Positions 8,460 to 17,291 of a stretch of 64,000 bases of DNA are shown piece by piece. Every line of letters begins with the position of its first letter. The stretch's first letter is position 1. This stretch comes from Undibacterium parvum (GTDB lineage Bacteria; Pseudomonadota; Gammaproteobacteria; Burkholderiales; Burkholderiaceae_D), in contig NZ_CP034464.1 in assembly GCF_003955735.1 (NCBI RefSeq), positions 3,286,001 through 3,350,000 on the forward strand, read 5' to 3'. The notes below the pieces were generated by a model. It did no database searches and was not told the origin of the DNA. It was given only the letters and a program-made list of their open reading frames with translations. The translations under genes and the position numbers were made by a program.

Positions 8460-8894
8460 TTAACGTACCGAATCCACGCCGCGATTAGCCAGTTGATCGG
8501 CGCGTTCATTGCCGGGGTGGCCGGAGTGACCTTTAACCCATTTCCATTCTATCTTGTGGGTGTTTCTGGCTTGATCTAATGCTTGCCATAAATCGACGTT
8601 TTTAACTGGAGTCTTGGCGGCAGTTTTCCAGCCCTTGGCTTTCCAGCCCTGTATCCACTCGGTAATTCCCTTTAGGACATATTGGCTATCGGTATGTAAG
8701 ATAATTTCGCAAGGTCGCTTCAAGACTGTCAGTGCCTGTATCACCGCCATTAATTCCATGCGATTATTGGTGCTGTCTTTTTCACCGCCAAAGAGTTCTT
8801 TTTCTTTTTCCCCTGCGATCAGCAAGGCACCCCAACCGCCTACACCAGGATTTCCCTTGCACGCACCATCGGTGTAAATACTAATTTTATCCAT
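8460..8894 (-). CDS. rnhA: Ribonuclease HI
   Basis: A 144-residue endonuclease that cuts the RNA strand of RNA-DNA hybrids. All catalytic residues are visible: D9 ([11 protein letters not shown]), E47 (NNRMELMA), D69 (HTDSQYV), H123 (KGHSGHPGN) and D133 (RADQLAN). Full length for the family. It is transcribed leftwards downstream of the methyltransferase gene, an arrangement common in betaproteobacteria (gloB, methyltransferase, rnhA). Confidence 0.97.
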   Translation of the reverse strand: MDKISIYTDGACKGNPGVGGWGALLIAGEKEKELFGGEKDSTNNRMELMAVIQALTVLKRPCEIILHTDSQYVLKGITEWIQGWKAKGWKTAAKTPVKNVDLWQALDQARNTHKIEWKWVKGHSGHPGNERADQLANRGVDSVR

Positions 8895-8975
8895 CCTAAA
8901 CTACATCCTTTGTTCTAATTGTCATACTTGCGGCGCACTCAAAATTGAGTGCATCACTGATTGTTTTGATTGGCT

Positions 8976-9743
8976 TTATTTTGCTGGAAATTTATTCGAC
9001 TTGCTGGTTTTATTGGTGACCGGTAATGCGCGTCCTCGTGGGAAGCGCTGCGCTTTCCATGCGGGACCGATTAAATGCATGCCTTTCACTCTCTTAATTG
9101 CCTGCATCATATACACAGAACCCAGATACGGCCACCAGCGCGCGCCGAGATGCTCCATAAAACCGCAGCGCTGCAACCATAATTCGGTTTGAAAAGGCGG
9201 GGCATAGCATCCGAATTGAGTCGGCATGACTTCCATATTGAGTAATTTCAACCAATCCCTCATGCGCGGCGCGCTGATGAACTCGCCTTGTTTCGGCAAA
9301 AAATGATGTCCCGTGATGCGTCCGGCGAGTTGTCTGGCGCCCCATAAGCTAGTGCGACTAAAGCCGCTAATAATTAATCTGCCCTCAGGTATCAAGATGC
9401 GCTCGACTTCACGCAAGACTTGATGCGGTTCAGCCGCGAACTCCAGCACATGCGGCAATACCACCAGATCTATGCTTTGCGAGGCGAACGGCAACTCGGC
9501 AAAATCGATCAATAGTGTACTGGTCGCGATGTTTTGCATGCTGGTGGTCGCCAGCCATTTATTCGGCATACGGCTCGCTGCAAGCGCCGCGATCTGCGGC
9601 TGCCCTATCTGTAGCGCGTTGTAGCCAAAGATATCTGCGGTCAATTGATCGAGTTGCGCTTGCTCCCATGCGCGGATATAGCTGCCTGCTGGCTGCGCTA
9701 ACCAAGTACCTAAGTCTATAATGGGATGATTCACAGTTTCCAC
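8976..9743 (-). CDS. SAM-dependent class I methyltransferase (gloB-rnhA neighbourhood)
   Basis: A 255-residue protein with a Methyltransf_11-like core: [19 protein letters not shown] corresponds to the motif IV region and [17 protein letters not shown] to the segment after it. A glycine-rich motif I is weak, since the N-terminal part lacks a clear GxGxG. It is divergent from gloB, with only 17 bases between start codons, so they share a promoter region. Orthologues sit in the same place in many betaproteobacteria. The substrate is not deducible. Confidence 0.82.
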   Translation of the reverse strand: METVNHPIIDLGTWLAQPAGSYIRAWEQAQLDQLTADIFGYNALQIGQPQIAALAASRMPNKWLATTSMQNIATSTLLIDFAELPFASQSIDLVVLPHVLEFAAEPHQVLREVERILIPEGRLIISGFSRTSLWGARQLAGRITGHHFLPKQGEFISAPRMRDWLKLLNMEVMPTQFGCYAPPFQTELWLQRCGFMEHLGARWWPYLGSVYMMQAIKRVKGMHLIGPAWKAQRFPRGRALPVTNKTSKSNKFPAK

Positions 9744-9760
9744 TATTAATAAAACCGTCT

Positions 9761-10546
9761 ATGAAGAATTCCCTCAGTATCTTAACCGTCCCGGCTTTTG
9801 ACGACAACTACCTCTGGATTATCCATGATGGGCAGCATGCTGTTGTGGTCGATCCGGGCGATGCGACCCCGATCTTAGCAGCATTGACGCTGCATCGCTT
9901 GCAGCTTAGCGCTATTTTACTGACGCATCACCATGCCGATCATGTAGGAGGTGTGCCCGCCTTGTTGCAGTACGCCGCTGTGCCCGTGTATGGGCCTAAG
10001 AATGACAATATTGCTGCAGTTACGCATCCATTAGGGCAAGACGATAAGCTCACGATAGAGGTGCTAGGCTTGACGCTTCATATTATCGATGTGCCTGGTC
10101 ATACTGCCGGGCATATCGCCTATTTCGCGCCTGAACAGCATTGGCTGTTTTGTGGTGATACCTTGTTTGCCGGTGGCTGCGGTCGCCTGTTTGAAGGTAG
10201 TCCCAAGCAGATGCTGGCATCACTGGATAAGTTGGCAGCCTTGCCCGACGATACTTTGGTGCATTGTGCGCATGAATACACCTTATCTAATTTACGTTTT
10301 GCGCTTGCGCTAGAGCCAGAGAACTCAGCTTTGCGGCAGCGCATGCTGAGCGCGCAGAGCATGCGCCAAAATGGTCTGGCCACCGTGCCTAGTGTGCTGG
10401 CCTTAGAAAAACAAACCAATCCTTTTTTGCGCAGTAGAGTGGCGTCTATCCGCAAAGGTTTACTGGTCGCCGGGAAGCATCCTGCGGATGGGGACGAGGT
10501 TAGTTATTTTGCCGCAATACGCGAATGGAAAAACAACTTCGCCTAA
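9761..10546 (+). CDS. gloB: Hydroxyacylglutathione hydrolase (glyoxalase II)
   Basis: A 261-residue metallo-beta-lactamase-fold enzyme that hydrolyses S-lactoylglutathione to lactate and glutathione in methylglyoxal detoxification. The binuclear metal motif THHHADH is present (H56, H58, D60, H61), with further ligands in [25 protein letters not shown] and CAHEYTLSN. Length and motifs match GloB. It is divergently oriented to the methyltransferase gene. Confidence 0.96.
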   Translation: MKNSLSILTVPAFDDNYLWIIHDGQHAVVVDPGDATPILAALTLHRLQLSAILLTHHHADHVGGVPALLQYAAVPVYGPKNDNIAAVTHPLGQDDKLTIEVLGLTLHIIDVPGHTAGHIAYFAPEQHWLFCGDTLFAGGCGRLFEGSPKQMLASLDKLAALPDDTLVHCAHEYTLSNLRFALALEPENSALRQRMLSAQSMRQNGLATVPSVLALEKQTNPFLRSRVASIRKGLLVAGKHPADGDEVSYFAAIREWKNNFA

Positions 10547-10615
10547 TTTTTCCTAAGTCTGGAAGTCAGTCCTCAGGCTTGCGACCAATAAAAATTTTTA
10601 CCCGTCTCATCAAAA

Positions 10616-11803
10616 ATGCATTTAAAAAAAAATACGCCTAGATCCCTGGCACTGTTTTGTAAAGTCGTTGATAACTATGGCGACATCGGTATCTGTTGGC
10701 GTTTCGCCAGACAGTTGCAGCAAGAGCATGGCATTGCCGTGAGTTTATGGGTGGACGACTTAATCAGTTTTCAACGCATCTGCCCGCAAGTCGCTATCGA
10801 CCTCGAACAGCAAGTCGTTGCTGGAGTGCTGGTCAGGCATTGGCGCGATCAGGATGGGCGGTTTACGGTAGTTGAGGTGCCAGATATCGTGATCGAATTT
10901 TTTGCCTGCGATATACCGCCGGGTTTAATCAATGCGATGGCCGAGCGTACCCCGCGCCCAGTCTGGCTCAATCTGGAGGGTTTGACGGCAGAGGAATGGG
11001 TTGAGGGTTGCCATACTTTGTCGTCACCGCATCCACGCTTGCCGCTCACCAAGTATTTTTTCTTCCCCGGCTTTACTGCGAAAACCGGAGGGCTGTTGAT
11101 GGAATCCTGCTTGCAGCAGGAGCGCCAGCAATTTCAGTCTGATCCGGTAGCTATGCATGCATTTTTAGCGCAGTTTGGCCTCACTGCGGCGCAGATGGAC
11201 AGTTTTAAGATCGCTTTATTTTGCTATCCGCAAGCGCCGGTCAGCGCCTTATTTGAGGCCTGGAAAACTGGCAAGCGCCCGATTACCTGCCTGGTGCCGC
11301 AAGGTGTCGCGGTGGAGGCTGTGCAGGCCTTTTTGGGCGGCGAGGCGAAGGTAGGGGCGAGTGCCACACACGGCGCTCTCAGCGTGCATGTATTGCCGTT
11401 TATTCCACAGACTGATTACGACAAGTTACTGTGGGCATGTGATCTTAATTTTGTGCGGGGTGAGGATTCTTTCGTGCGGGCGCAGTGGGCTGCTAAACCC
11501 TTTATCTGGCATATTTATCCACAAGACGAAAACCTTCACCATAAAAAACTACTTGCCTTCTTAGACCGCTATGCGCTGGACGCCGAGCATTTACATAGGC
11601 TGTCGTGCGCCTGGAATGCGCTTGCAGTGGAGAGTTTAGCTGCCCCAGAGTGGACTGAGCTATGGCAAAAATTTTTGCAAGATATGCCAAAAATGCAGGC
11701 GATGGCGCAAGATTGGCAGCAGCAACTCGCGAGCAATGGCGATATGACATCAAATTTACTGCACTTTGTCGACACACTTAATTTAGGTGGCGCGCAAAAA
11801 TGA
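10616..11803 (+). CDS. earP: EarP, EF-P arginine 32 rhamnosyltransferase
   Basis: A 395-residue glycosyltransferase that transfers rhamnose from dTDP-L-rhamnose to Arg32 of elongation factor P. The N-terminal DNYGDIG motif supplies two acidic residues (D19 and D23) equivalent to the essential DxxxD of known EarP. The C-terminal nucleotide-sugar site contains LNFVRGEDSFVRAQWA, followed by PFIWHIYPQ, both hallmarks of the family. It lies directly upstream of efp, as in EarP-containing betaproteobacteria, and the EF-P in this window has arginine at position 32, so the pair is coherent. Confidence 0.95.
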   Translation: MHLKKNTPRSLALFCKVVDNYGDIGICWRFARQLQQEHGIAVSLWVDDLISFQRICPQVAIDLEQQVVAGVLVRHWRDQDGRFTVVEVPDIVIEFFACDIPPGLINAMAERTPRPVWLNLEGLTAEEWVEGCHTLSSPHPRLPLTKYFFFPGFTAKTGGLLMESCLQQERQQFQSDPVAMHAFLAQFGLTAAQMDSFKIALFCYPQAPVSALFEAWKTGKRPITCLVPQGVAVEAVQAFLGGEAKVGASATHGALSVHVLPFIPQTDYDKLLWACDLNFVRGEDSFVRAQWAAKPFIWHIYPQDENLHHKKLLAFLDRYALDAEHLHRLSCAWNALAVESLAAPEWTELWQKFLQDMPKMQAMAQDWQQQLASNGDMTSNLLHFVDTLNLGGAQK

Positions 11804-11815
11804 GGTAAAATGTGC

Positions 11816-11830
11816 GGTTAAATTTTAACC
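11816..11830. promoter_or_regulatory. AT-rich palindrome between earP and efp
   Basis: GGTTAAATTTTAACC is a perfect inverted repeat with 7-base arms around one T, just after the earP stop. It could be an operator for efp or a weak terminator element. No regulator is identified. Confidence 0.3.
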
Positions 11831-11923
11831 TATTTTAAAATTCAATCAAACGTGAGCTTGCGGTGTTGTTACCAGTAGGCGACAGATGATTTTTACGCAA
11901 CCTACTTTTTACGTATATTTATT

Positions 11924-12499
11924 ATGAAACCTGCAAAAGAAATTCGTGTTGGCAACATTATTATGGTCGATAGCAAGCCTATGATCGTGCTGCGTTCTGA
12001 CGTCAATGGTTCAAGCCGCACGGGCTTCACCTACAAGTGGAAGATGAAGAGTCTGTTGACCAATAGTCCTCAAGAAAACGTATTCCGCGGTGATGATAAG
12101 TTTGATGTCGTAGTTCTCGACAAAAAGCCAGTAACGTATTCCTATTTCGCTGATCCTTTGTATGTTTTCATGGATGCAGACTACGAACAGTTCGAAATCG
12201 AAGAAGAGAATTTGGGCGATGCTTTGCATTACCTGAAAGACGGCATGGAATGCGAAGCGATTTTTTATGATGGCAAAGCAATTTCTGTTGAATTGCCAAC
12301 TACGATCGTGCGCCAGATTATTTACTCTGAGCCAGCAGTCAAAGGTAATACTTCAGGCAACGTCTTGAAAGACGCGAAGATAGAAAATGCAGTTGAAGCG
12401 CATTGCCATAATGTTCAAGTGCCACTGTTCGTGAGCCAGGACGATATGATAGAAATCGATACTCGCACTAACGAGTACAAGCGCGTCATCCGCAACTAA
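11924..12499 (+). CDS. efp: Elongation factor P (Arg32 type)
   Basis: A 191-residue translation factor that relieves ribosome stalling at polyproline stretches. The KOW-like N-terminal domain carries the loop NGSSRTGF, which places arginine exactly at residue 32, the residue rhamnosylated by EarP. Lysine would be expected in the beta-lysylated type. OB domains follow, and the conserved end [25 protein letters not shown] segment is present (about residues 167-188). It follows earP and ends with a strong terminator. Confidence 0.97.
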   Translation: MKPAKEIRVGNIIMVDSKPMIVLRSDVNGSSRTGFTYKWKMKSLLTNSPQENVFRGDDKFDVVVLDKKPVTYSYFADPLYVFMDADYEQFEIEEENLGDALHYLKDGMECEAIFYDGKAISVELPTTIVRQIIYSEPAVKGNTSGNVLKDAKIENAVEAHCHNVQVPLFVSQDDMIEIDTRTNEYKRVIRN

Positions 12500-12510
12500 T
12501 TTTTGCATCA

Positions 12511-12552
12511 AAAAAAACGCTGCCTATCCTTGAGTTAGGCAGCGTTTTTTTT
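12511..12552 (+). terminator. Rho-independent terminator after efp
   Basis: Stem CGCTGCCTA (12518-12526) with TAGGCAGCG (12536-12544), flanked by A and T runs. The symmetry means it could work in both directions. Confidence 0.92.
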
Positions 12553-12587
12553 CGTCCATCGCTTTCTGCTGTTTTAGGCGAATCTGG

Positions 12588-12673
12588 ATATACTCCCCCT
12601 AAATTTTTATAAAACCATGGTGTTCGCGCATATTCGTCTTGCGCTTCGAAAATATACTCGGTAGGAGTATTTA
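12588..12673. repeat. Dispersed palindromic element, family 1, copy B
   Basis: Left end ATATACTCCCCCTAAAT, right end ATATACTCGGTAGGAGTAT. The inner core has inverted GCGCA-type arms (TTCGCGCATATTCG and CTTGCGCTTCGAA). It resembles copies A and C in its ends and core. It fills most of the efp-downstream gap 12500-12816 together with the efp terminator. No gene is supported in that gap. Confidence 0.65.
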
Positions 12674-12816
12674 GACTTTCTGAATTGTGCGAGCACGCGG
12701 GCTGACTCAAATGCGGATATCTTAGCGCTGCACTTGAACTATCCTAAGAACTCTTCTATGCTGAAACCAGACATTGGTCCGATTGCAAGAGTAGATCTAC
12801 AATAAAGGTGAGCATC

Positions 12817-13074
12817 ATGGCAATTTCCGGTATTCAGGCTGCTTCCGCGCCTCCACCCGTCAAAGCTATCAGCACGAACGATATCCAGAAAGCGGCTGCG
12901 GCCAAAGTCAATGCACAGGTGAAGCCTCCTGAGTCTAGTCAGGCCCCGGCTAAGCAAGCCGCAGCAGCTGCTAAACCCGAGCAAGTAAATAATCAGCCAG
13001 CCCCAAAGCCGCCTACGCCTTCCGTGAATACGAGCGGTCAGGTTACTGGGACCCGTATCAATACAACCGCCTAA
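12817..13074 (+). CDS. Small Ala/Pro/Gln-rich protein, unknown function
   Basis: An 85-residue protein. ATG 12817 is preferred to GTG 12808 because AAAGG lies at 12804-12808 at a suitable distance. Composition is low-complexity (Ala, Pro, Lys, Gln). There is no signal peptide, no membrane segment and no recognised domain. It begins AISGIQAASAPPPVKAI and ends with Thr/Asn-rich residues. A good terminator follows at 13105-13137, which supports a real short transcription unit. It looks intrinsically disordered. Confidence 0.6.
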   Translation: MAISGIQAASAPPPVKAISTNDIQKAAAAKVNAQVKPPESSQAPAKQAAAAAKPEQVNNQPAPKPPTPSVNTSGQVTGTRINTTA

Positions 13075-13104
13075 AACACTCTTAGAATTCTCCAGTGGTA
13101 CCCG

Positions 13105-13137
13105 CAGGCATGCCGAATTAGCATCGCCTGTTTTTTT
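13105..13137 (+). terminator. Rho-independent terminator after the 85-residue gene
   Basis: CAGGCATGC (13105-13113) pairs with GCATCGCCTG (13121-13130), with one bulged base, followed by seven T. Confidence 0.75.
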
Positions 13138-13148
13138 GTGTGCTAGAT

Positions 13149-13949
13149 TCAGGCTTCTGTGTCTAGCGTCATCCACTCTTTCAAGCCATTGACCCAATAC
13201 GGTGCCGGTAACTTGTAATTGACACGGATAATCGCGGCACGTTGATACAGAACTGCAAAATCGATGGCTGGCGCACGTTTAAACGCCAATACCACGACGT
13301 TGGCATCATGCACTTCTGGTAACCACACCACGGCATCAAAGGCCGTCTCCATCGCTGCCAGATTTTTAATGCGATTCTCCGCACTGGAAAATAAATTCAC
13401 CGTCATCATGCCGTCTTCGCTTAGGCAATCGGCGCAGGCCTGATAAAACTCAGGACTATCTAACACCGGGCCTTGCGCCTCTGCATCATACAGATCGACT
13501 TGCAGAATATCGAGTTTGCCATGGCGCGCAGGATTCATCACGAAATCGAGTGCATCAGCTTCTATTATCTGCAGGCGCGCATCGTTTTCTGGCAATTGAA
13601 ATTGTGCATGGCAGATCGCGATGACATGCGGATTGAGTTCAATCGCGCTCACTTTTGCTTCAGGAAAATAGCGATAACAAAACTTGGTCAGCGCCGCCGC
13701 GCCCAGACCGAGTTGCACGATGTGCGCTGGATTCTCGACAAATAACATCCACATCATCATTTGCTGCACGTATTCCAGTTCTATCTGTTCTGGTACCGCC
13801 ATGCGCATCGAGCCTTGGATCGCGGCATACGCGGTATCGCCGCTGAAATCGTCGTTCAGGTGCAGCGAGCGTACGCCCCGAAATTCTGAGATGGACACTT
13901 CCGGATGGGTGGGATGTAATTCTGTTTTAGTGCGAGATTTGCTGGACAT
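13149..13949 (-). CDS. Spermidine synthase-like SAM-binding protein
   Basis: A 266-residue protein of the SpeE-like Rossmann fold. Motifs are VQLGLGAAALTKF (SAM/dcSAM-binding loop), SAIELNPHVIAICHAQF (acidic residue binding the ribose), LQIIEADALDFV and ILQVDLYDAEAQGPVL (family Asp-rich loop). It lacks the N-terminal beta-hairpin domain of true spermidine synthases and may be a methyltransferase or an aminopropyltransferase-like protein. Transcribed leftwards and divergent from the export operon at 14118. Confidence 0.82.
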   Translation of the reverse strand: MSSKSRTKTELHPTHPEVSISEFRGVRSLHLNDDFSGDTAYAAIQGSMRMAVPEQIELEYVQQMMMWMLFVENPAHIVQLGLGAAALTKFCYRYFPEAKVSAIELNPHVIAICHAQFQLPENDARLQIIEADALDFVMNPARHGKLDILQVDLYDAEAQGPVLDSPEFYQACADCLSEDGMMTVNLFSSAENRIKNLAAMETAFDAVVWLPEVHDANVVVLAFKRAPAIDFAVLYQRAAIIRVNYKLPAPYWVNGLKEWMTLDTEA

Positions 13950-14117
13950 GGGGTCTATCGAAGGCTATCAATGGGGATACCGGGCGTATCCGCTGAAAGC
14001 GTAATTATCCCGTAAATTAAGGGATTCTAAAAAATATCGCACACATGGTGTTAAAAAGTTAATCAGTGTAAAATTCCTTCGCCAATTCACCTCCTTAATG
14101 ATAGAAGCTGACATCCC

Positions 14118-15338
14118 ATGACTGCGACTCCATCTGCGCCACCTTCGGCATTAAAGCAATTAAAAATCGACCGCGCTGGCAATGGGCCGGTCAAGAAACG
14201 CGCTTGGGGACGCTGGATAGTGTTGGCGCTAGTGTTGCTGGCGGCAGCAGGTTTTGTCCTCAAACCGTCCAAGAATGAGGTGCAGGTGACTTCGGTTGTG
14301 ACCACTTATCCCTCGCAGCAATATGCGCAATTAACCGCTTCCGGCTATGTGGTGGCGCAGCGCCGTGCAGCCGTTGCAAGTAAGGCGACAGGGCGATTAG
14401 TCATGCTCAATGTGCGTGAAGGCAGCCAGGTCAAACAGGGCGAGGTGCTGGCACGTCTGGATGCCAGCGATGTGCAGGCTGCTATCGCGCAAGCGCAGGC
14501 CGGCATTCGTCAGAGCGAGGCCGCAGTCGCGCAAGCCAATGTTGAACTGGTCAATGCTGAATCAGAGTTAAAACGTGCCATGGGTTTAAAAGCGCAAGGT
14601 TTTGTCTCGCCGCAAGCCTTGGATAGTGCGAACAATCGCGTCAATGCGAGTAGAGCGGCAGTGCGATTGAGTCAGTCTGCGGTGGCGGTGGCACAGGCGC
14701 AGCTTAAGGTGCAGCAGGTCAATCAGGATTTTACCGAGATTCGCGCCCCTTTTGATGGCGTAGTGCTTATCAAGAACGCCAATGTGGGCGACATTATCAC
14801 GCCCTTTTCTAGCGCAGCCGGTAGTCAGGGCGCGGTCGTCACGATGGCCGATATGAGTACCCTGGAAGTCGAGGCCGATGTCTCGGAAAGCAATCTGGCC
14901 AAGGCCAAGATAGGTCAGCCGGTAGAAATTACTTTAGATGCCTTACCCGATACACGTTTTCGCGGCAGCATCGTCGGTATTGTGCCGACCGTGGATAGAG
15001 CCAAAGCGACTGTCATGACCAAGATACGCTTTGAGAAACTTGACGCCCGTATCCTGCCTGAAATGAGCGCCAAGGTGACTATTCTGTCGCAAGCAGTGAG
15101 CGACGCCGATCAGCAAGCCTTACTGGCGCTGAATCCCAAGGCGGTAGTCGAGCGTGATGGTAAAAAATGGGTGTTTCGCATCAAGGACGATAGCGTAGAA
15201 GCGGTTGCGGTGAGTTTGGGACGCAAGATCGGTGACAATAGTGAAGTGACGGGCGCGCTGAAGTCCGGCGATAAGCTATTGCTGTCACCCTCGGAAAAAA
15301 TCAAGACCGGTGCAAAAATCGTGGTGGCGAGTAAATGA
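14118..15338 (+). CDS. Efflux/export periplasmic adaptor (membrane fusion protein, HlyD/MacA type)
   Basis: A 406-residue protein. A single membrane helix near residues 32-49 (IVLALVLLAAAGFVL) anchors a periplasmic part with a split lipoyl-like domain (SKATGRLVMLNVREGSQVKQG and FTEIRAPFDGVVL), a long Ala/Gln-rich alpha-helical hairpin and a beta-barrel. It overlaps the ATPase start (ATGA), so the four genes 14118-18450 form one operon encoding a MacAB- or DevBCA-like tripartite exporter. The substrate is unknown and the outer-membrane component is absent from the window. Confidence 0.92.
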   Translation: MTATPSAPPSALKQLKIDRAGNGPVKKRAWGRWIVLALVLLAAAGFVLKPSKNEVQVTSVVTTYPSQQYAQLTASGYVVAQRRAAVASKATGRLVMLNVREGSQVKQGEVLARLDASDVQAAIAQAQAGIRQSEAAVAQANVELVNAESELKRAMGLKAQGFVSPQALDSANNRVNASRAAVRLSQSAVAVAQAQLKVQQVNQDFTEIRAPFDGVVLIKNANVGDIITPFSSAAGSQGAVVTMADMSTLEVEADVSESNLAKAKIGQPVEITLDALPDTRFRGSIVGIVPTVDRAKATVMTKIRFEKLDARILPEMSAKVTILSQAVSDADQQALLALNPKAVVERDGKKWVFRIKDDSVEAVAVSLGRKIGDNSEVTGALKSGDKLLLSPSEKIKTGAKIVVASK

Positions 15339-16057
15339 GCGCCAGTAGCGTCAACAGCGCCGACGCGCTGATCCGCATCCACCAACTCAATAAATCTTAT
15401 GTGCGTGGCGGACAAGTGATTCCTGTGCTGGAGGGGGTCGATCTGGCGGTGCAGTCCGGCGAGTTTATCGCTCTGATGGGGCCTAGCGGCTCAGGTAAAA
15501 GCACCTTGCTCAATCTGATCGCCGGGATCGACAAGCCCACCAGCGGCAGCATACTAATCGGCGGCGTGAATATCGCTAATTTAAGCGAAGGCCAGTTGGC
15601 CGACTGGCGCGCCGCCAACGTCGGGTTTATCTTTCAATTCTACAATCTGATGCCAGTGTTGACCGCGTTTGAAAACGTCGAACTGCCTTTGCTGCTCACC
15701 AGCCTGTCGCGCGCACAGCGCAAGGAGCATGTCGAGGCGGCGTTGGGGATGGTGAGTTTGACCGATCGCATGGATCACTATCCGAATGAACTTTCAGGCG
15801 GCCAGCAGCAAAGGGTGGCAATCGCGCGTGCGCTAGTCACTGACCCTACCCTGATCGTAGCCGATGAACCGACCGGCGATCTGGATCGAGTTACGGCCGG
15901 CGAAGTCTTGGATTTGCTGGAGGAATTGCATAGCGATTTGGGTAAGACCATCGTCATGGTGACCCATGATCCTAAGGCGGCGGCACGTGCCAAACGCCTG
16001 ATTCATCTGGAAAAAGGCGTACTGGTGCCAGATGAAGCGGCTGTACCTGCGCACTAG
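15335..16057 (+). CDS. ABC transporter ATPase (MacB/LolD/DevA type)
   Basis: A 240-residue nucleotide-binding subunit: Walker A GPSGSGKST, Q-loop FIFQFYNLMP, signature LSGGQQQRVAIARAL, Walker B LIVADEPTGDLD and switch VTHD. The sequence type is that of mechanotransmission ABC systems working with FtsX-like permeases. The start overlaps the adaptor stop and the permease starts 11 bases after its stop. Confidence 0.96.
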   Translation: MSASSVNSADALIRIHQLNKSYVRGGQVIPVLEGVDLAVQSGEFIALMGPSGSGKSTLLNLIAGIDKPTSGSILIGGVNIANLSEGQLADWRAANVGFIFQFYNLMPVLTAFENVELPLLLTSLSRAQRKEHVEAALGMVSLTDRMDHYPNELSGGQQQRVAIARALVTDPTLIVADEPTGDLDRVTAGEVLDLLEELHSDLGKTIVMVTHDPKAAARAKRLIHLEKGVLVPDEAAVPAH

Positions 16058-16068
16058 CGAAGCCGACC

Positions 16069-17226
16069 ATGTTTATTTTTCGTCTGCTGCTCAAAAACGC
16101 CTTCCGGCATAAGCTGCGTACCTTGCTCACCATGCTGGGACTGATCGTGGCTATCTGCGCGTTTGGCTTGCTGCGCACCATTATCGATGCCTGGTATGCT
16201 GGTGTGGACGGGACCTCAAGTACGCGCCTGATTACCCGCAATGCGATTTCGCTGACGTTTCCGCTGCCGCTCAATTACGCTGAGCGCTTAAAAACCGTTG
16301 AGGGGGTCACTGGTATCAGCTGGTCCAACTGGTTTGGTGGCATCTACATTACCGAACGCAATTTCTTTCCGCAGTTTGCGGTCGAACCGGCCAGTTATCT
16401 GGCGCTGTATCCTGAATACGTGCTCAATGAGGACGAAAAAAAAGCCTTCATACTAGACCGTCAGGGCGCGATCGTCGGGCGCAAACTGGCCAATCAATAT
16501 GGCTGGAAAATTGGTGATCAAATCCCGCTGCGCGGTACGATTTTCCCCGGCACCTGGGCCTTTACCTTGCGCGGCATCTGGGATGGGGTAGACGCTAAAA
16601 CCGACGAATCGCAGTTTCTGTTTCATTGGCAGTTTTTGGCTGAATCGGTACGCAAGCGCAGCGCTAAGGGGGCCGATTATGTTGGCGTCTATGTGGTGCG
16701 CATTAATGAGCCGAATAACGCGCCACTAATCTCAGAGCGTATCGATGCACAATTTAAAAATTCACTGGCAGAGACCTTGACCGAAACCGAGAAAGCCTTT
16801 CAGTTAGGTTTTGTCTCCATGAGCGAAGCCATTCTGGTGGCGATTAACGCCGTTAGTTTTGTGATCGTCATCATCATCATGGCAGTCATGGCCAATACCA
16901 TGACGATGACGGCGCGTGAGCGCCTAGCGGAATACGCAACGCTCAAGGCGCTGGGGTTTTCACCTGGCTTTGTGGTGAAACTCTTGTTTGGCGAGAGTCT
17001 GGTGATCGCCCTGATGGGCGGCGGACTAGGCATGCTAGTGACTTTGCCTATCGCTGCCGCTTTTGCCAAAGCCGTTGGTACTTTGTTCCCTAGTTTTGTG
17101 GTTTCCGAAACGACCATGGCACTGCAATTACTTGCCAGTGCGATAGTCGGCGTGGTGGCTGCCGCCTGGCCGGCCTGGAAAATGAGCCGCATCGATATCG
17201 TCAACGGCTTACGGCACGTTGCCTGA
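16069..17226 (+). CDS. ABC transporter permease, FtsX/MacB-like, first copy
   Basis: A 385-residue protein with an N-terminal membrane helix (TLLTMLGLIVAICAFGLL), a large periplasmic domain and three C-terminal helices (AVSFVIVIIIMAVMANTM, LMGGGLGMLVTLPIAAAF, LLASAIVGVVAAAWPAW). This is the MacB_PCD plus FtsX layout. It probably pairs with the next gene as a heterodimer on one ATPase type. Confidence 0.92.
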   Translation: MFIFRLLLKNAFRHKLRTLLTMLGLIVAICAFGLLRTIIDAWYAGVDGTSSTRLITRNAISLTFPLPLNYAERLKTVEGVTGISWSNWFGGIYITERNFFPQFAVEPASYLALYPEYVLNEDEKKAFILDRQGAIVGRKLANQYGWKIGDQIPLRGTIFPGTWAFTLRGIWDGVDAKTDESQFLFHWQFLAESVRKRSAKGADYVGVYVVRINEPNNAPLISERIDAQFKNSLAETLTETEKAFQLGFVSMSEAILVAINAVSFVIVIIIMAVMANTMTMTARERLAEYATLKALGFSPGFVVKLLFGESLVIALMGGGLGMLVTLPIAAAFAKAVGTLFPSFVVSETTMALQLLASAIVGVVAAAWPAWKMSRIDIVNGLRHVA

Positions 17227-17247
17227 GGTAGTGCGTATGAGCACGAT

Positions 17248-17291
17248 ACGAAAGCGATATGAAAGTGACATGAAAGCGACATGAAACAAAT
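17248..17291 (+). repeat. 11-base tandem repeats across the second permease start codon
   Basis: Imperfect 11-base units ACGAAAGCGAT, ATGAAAGTGAC, ATGAAAGCGAC, ATGAAACAAAT at 17248, 17259, 17270 and 17281. Three units begin with ATG, each in a different frame because 11 is not a multiple of 3. Only the last ATG opens the permease gene. Confidence 0.8.

Noticed and set aside
12774..12794. Sigma54-like TGG ... TGCA before the 85-residue gene
   Set aside because: The GG-to-GC spacing is shorter than the required -24/-12 geometry.
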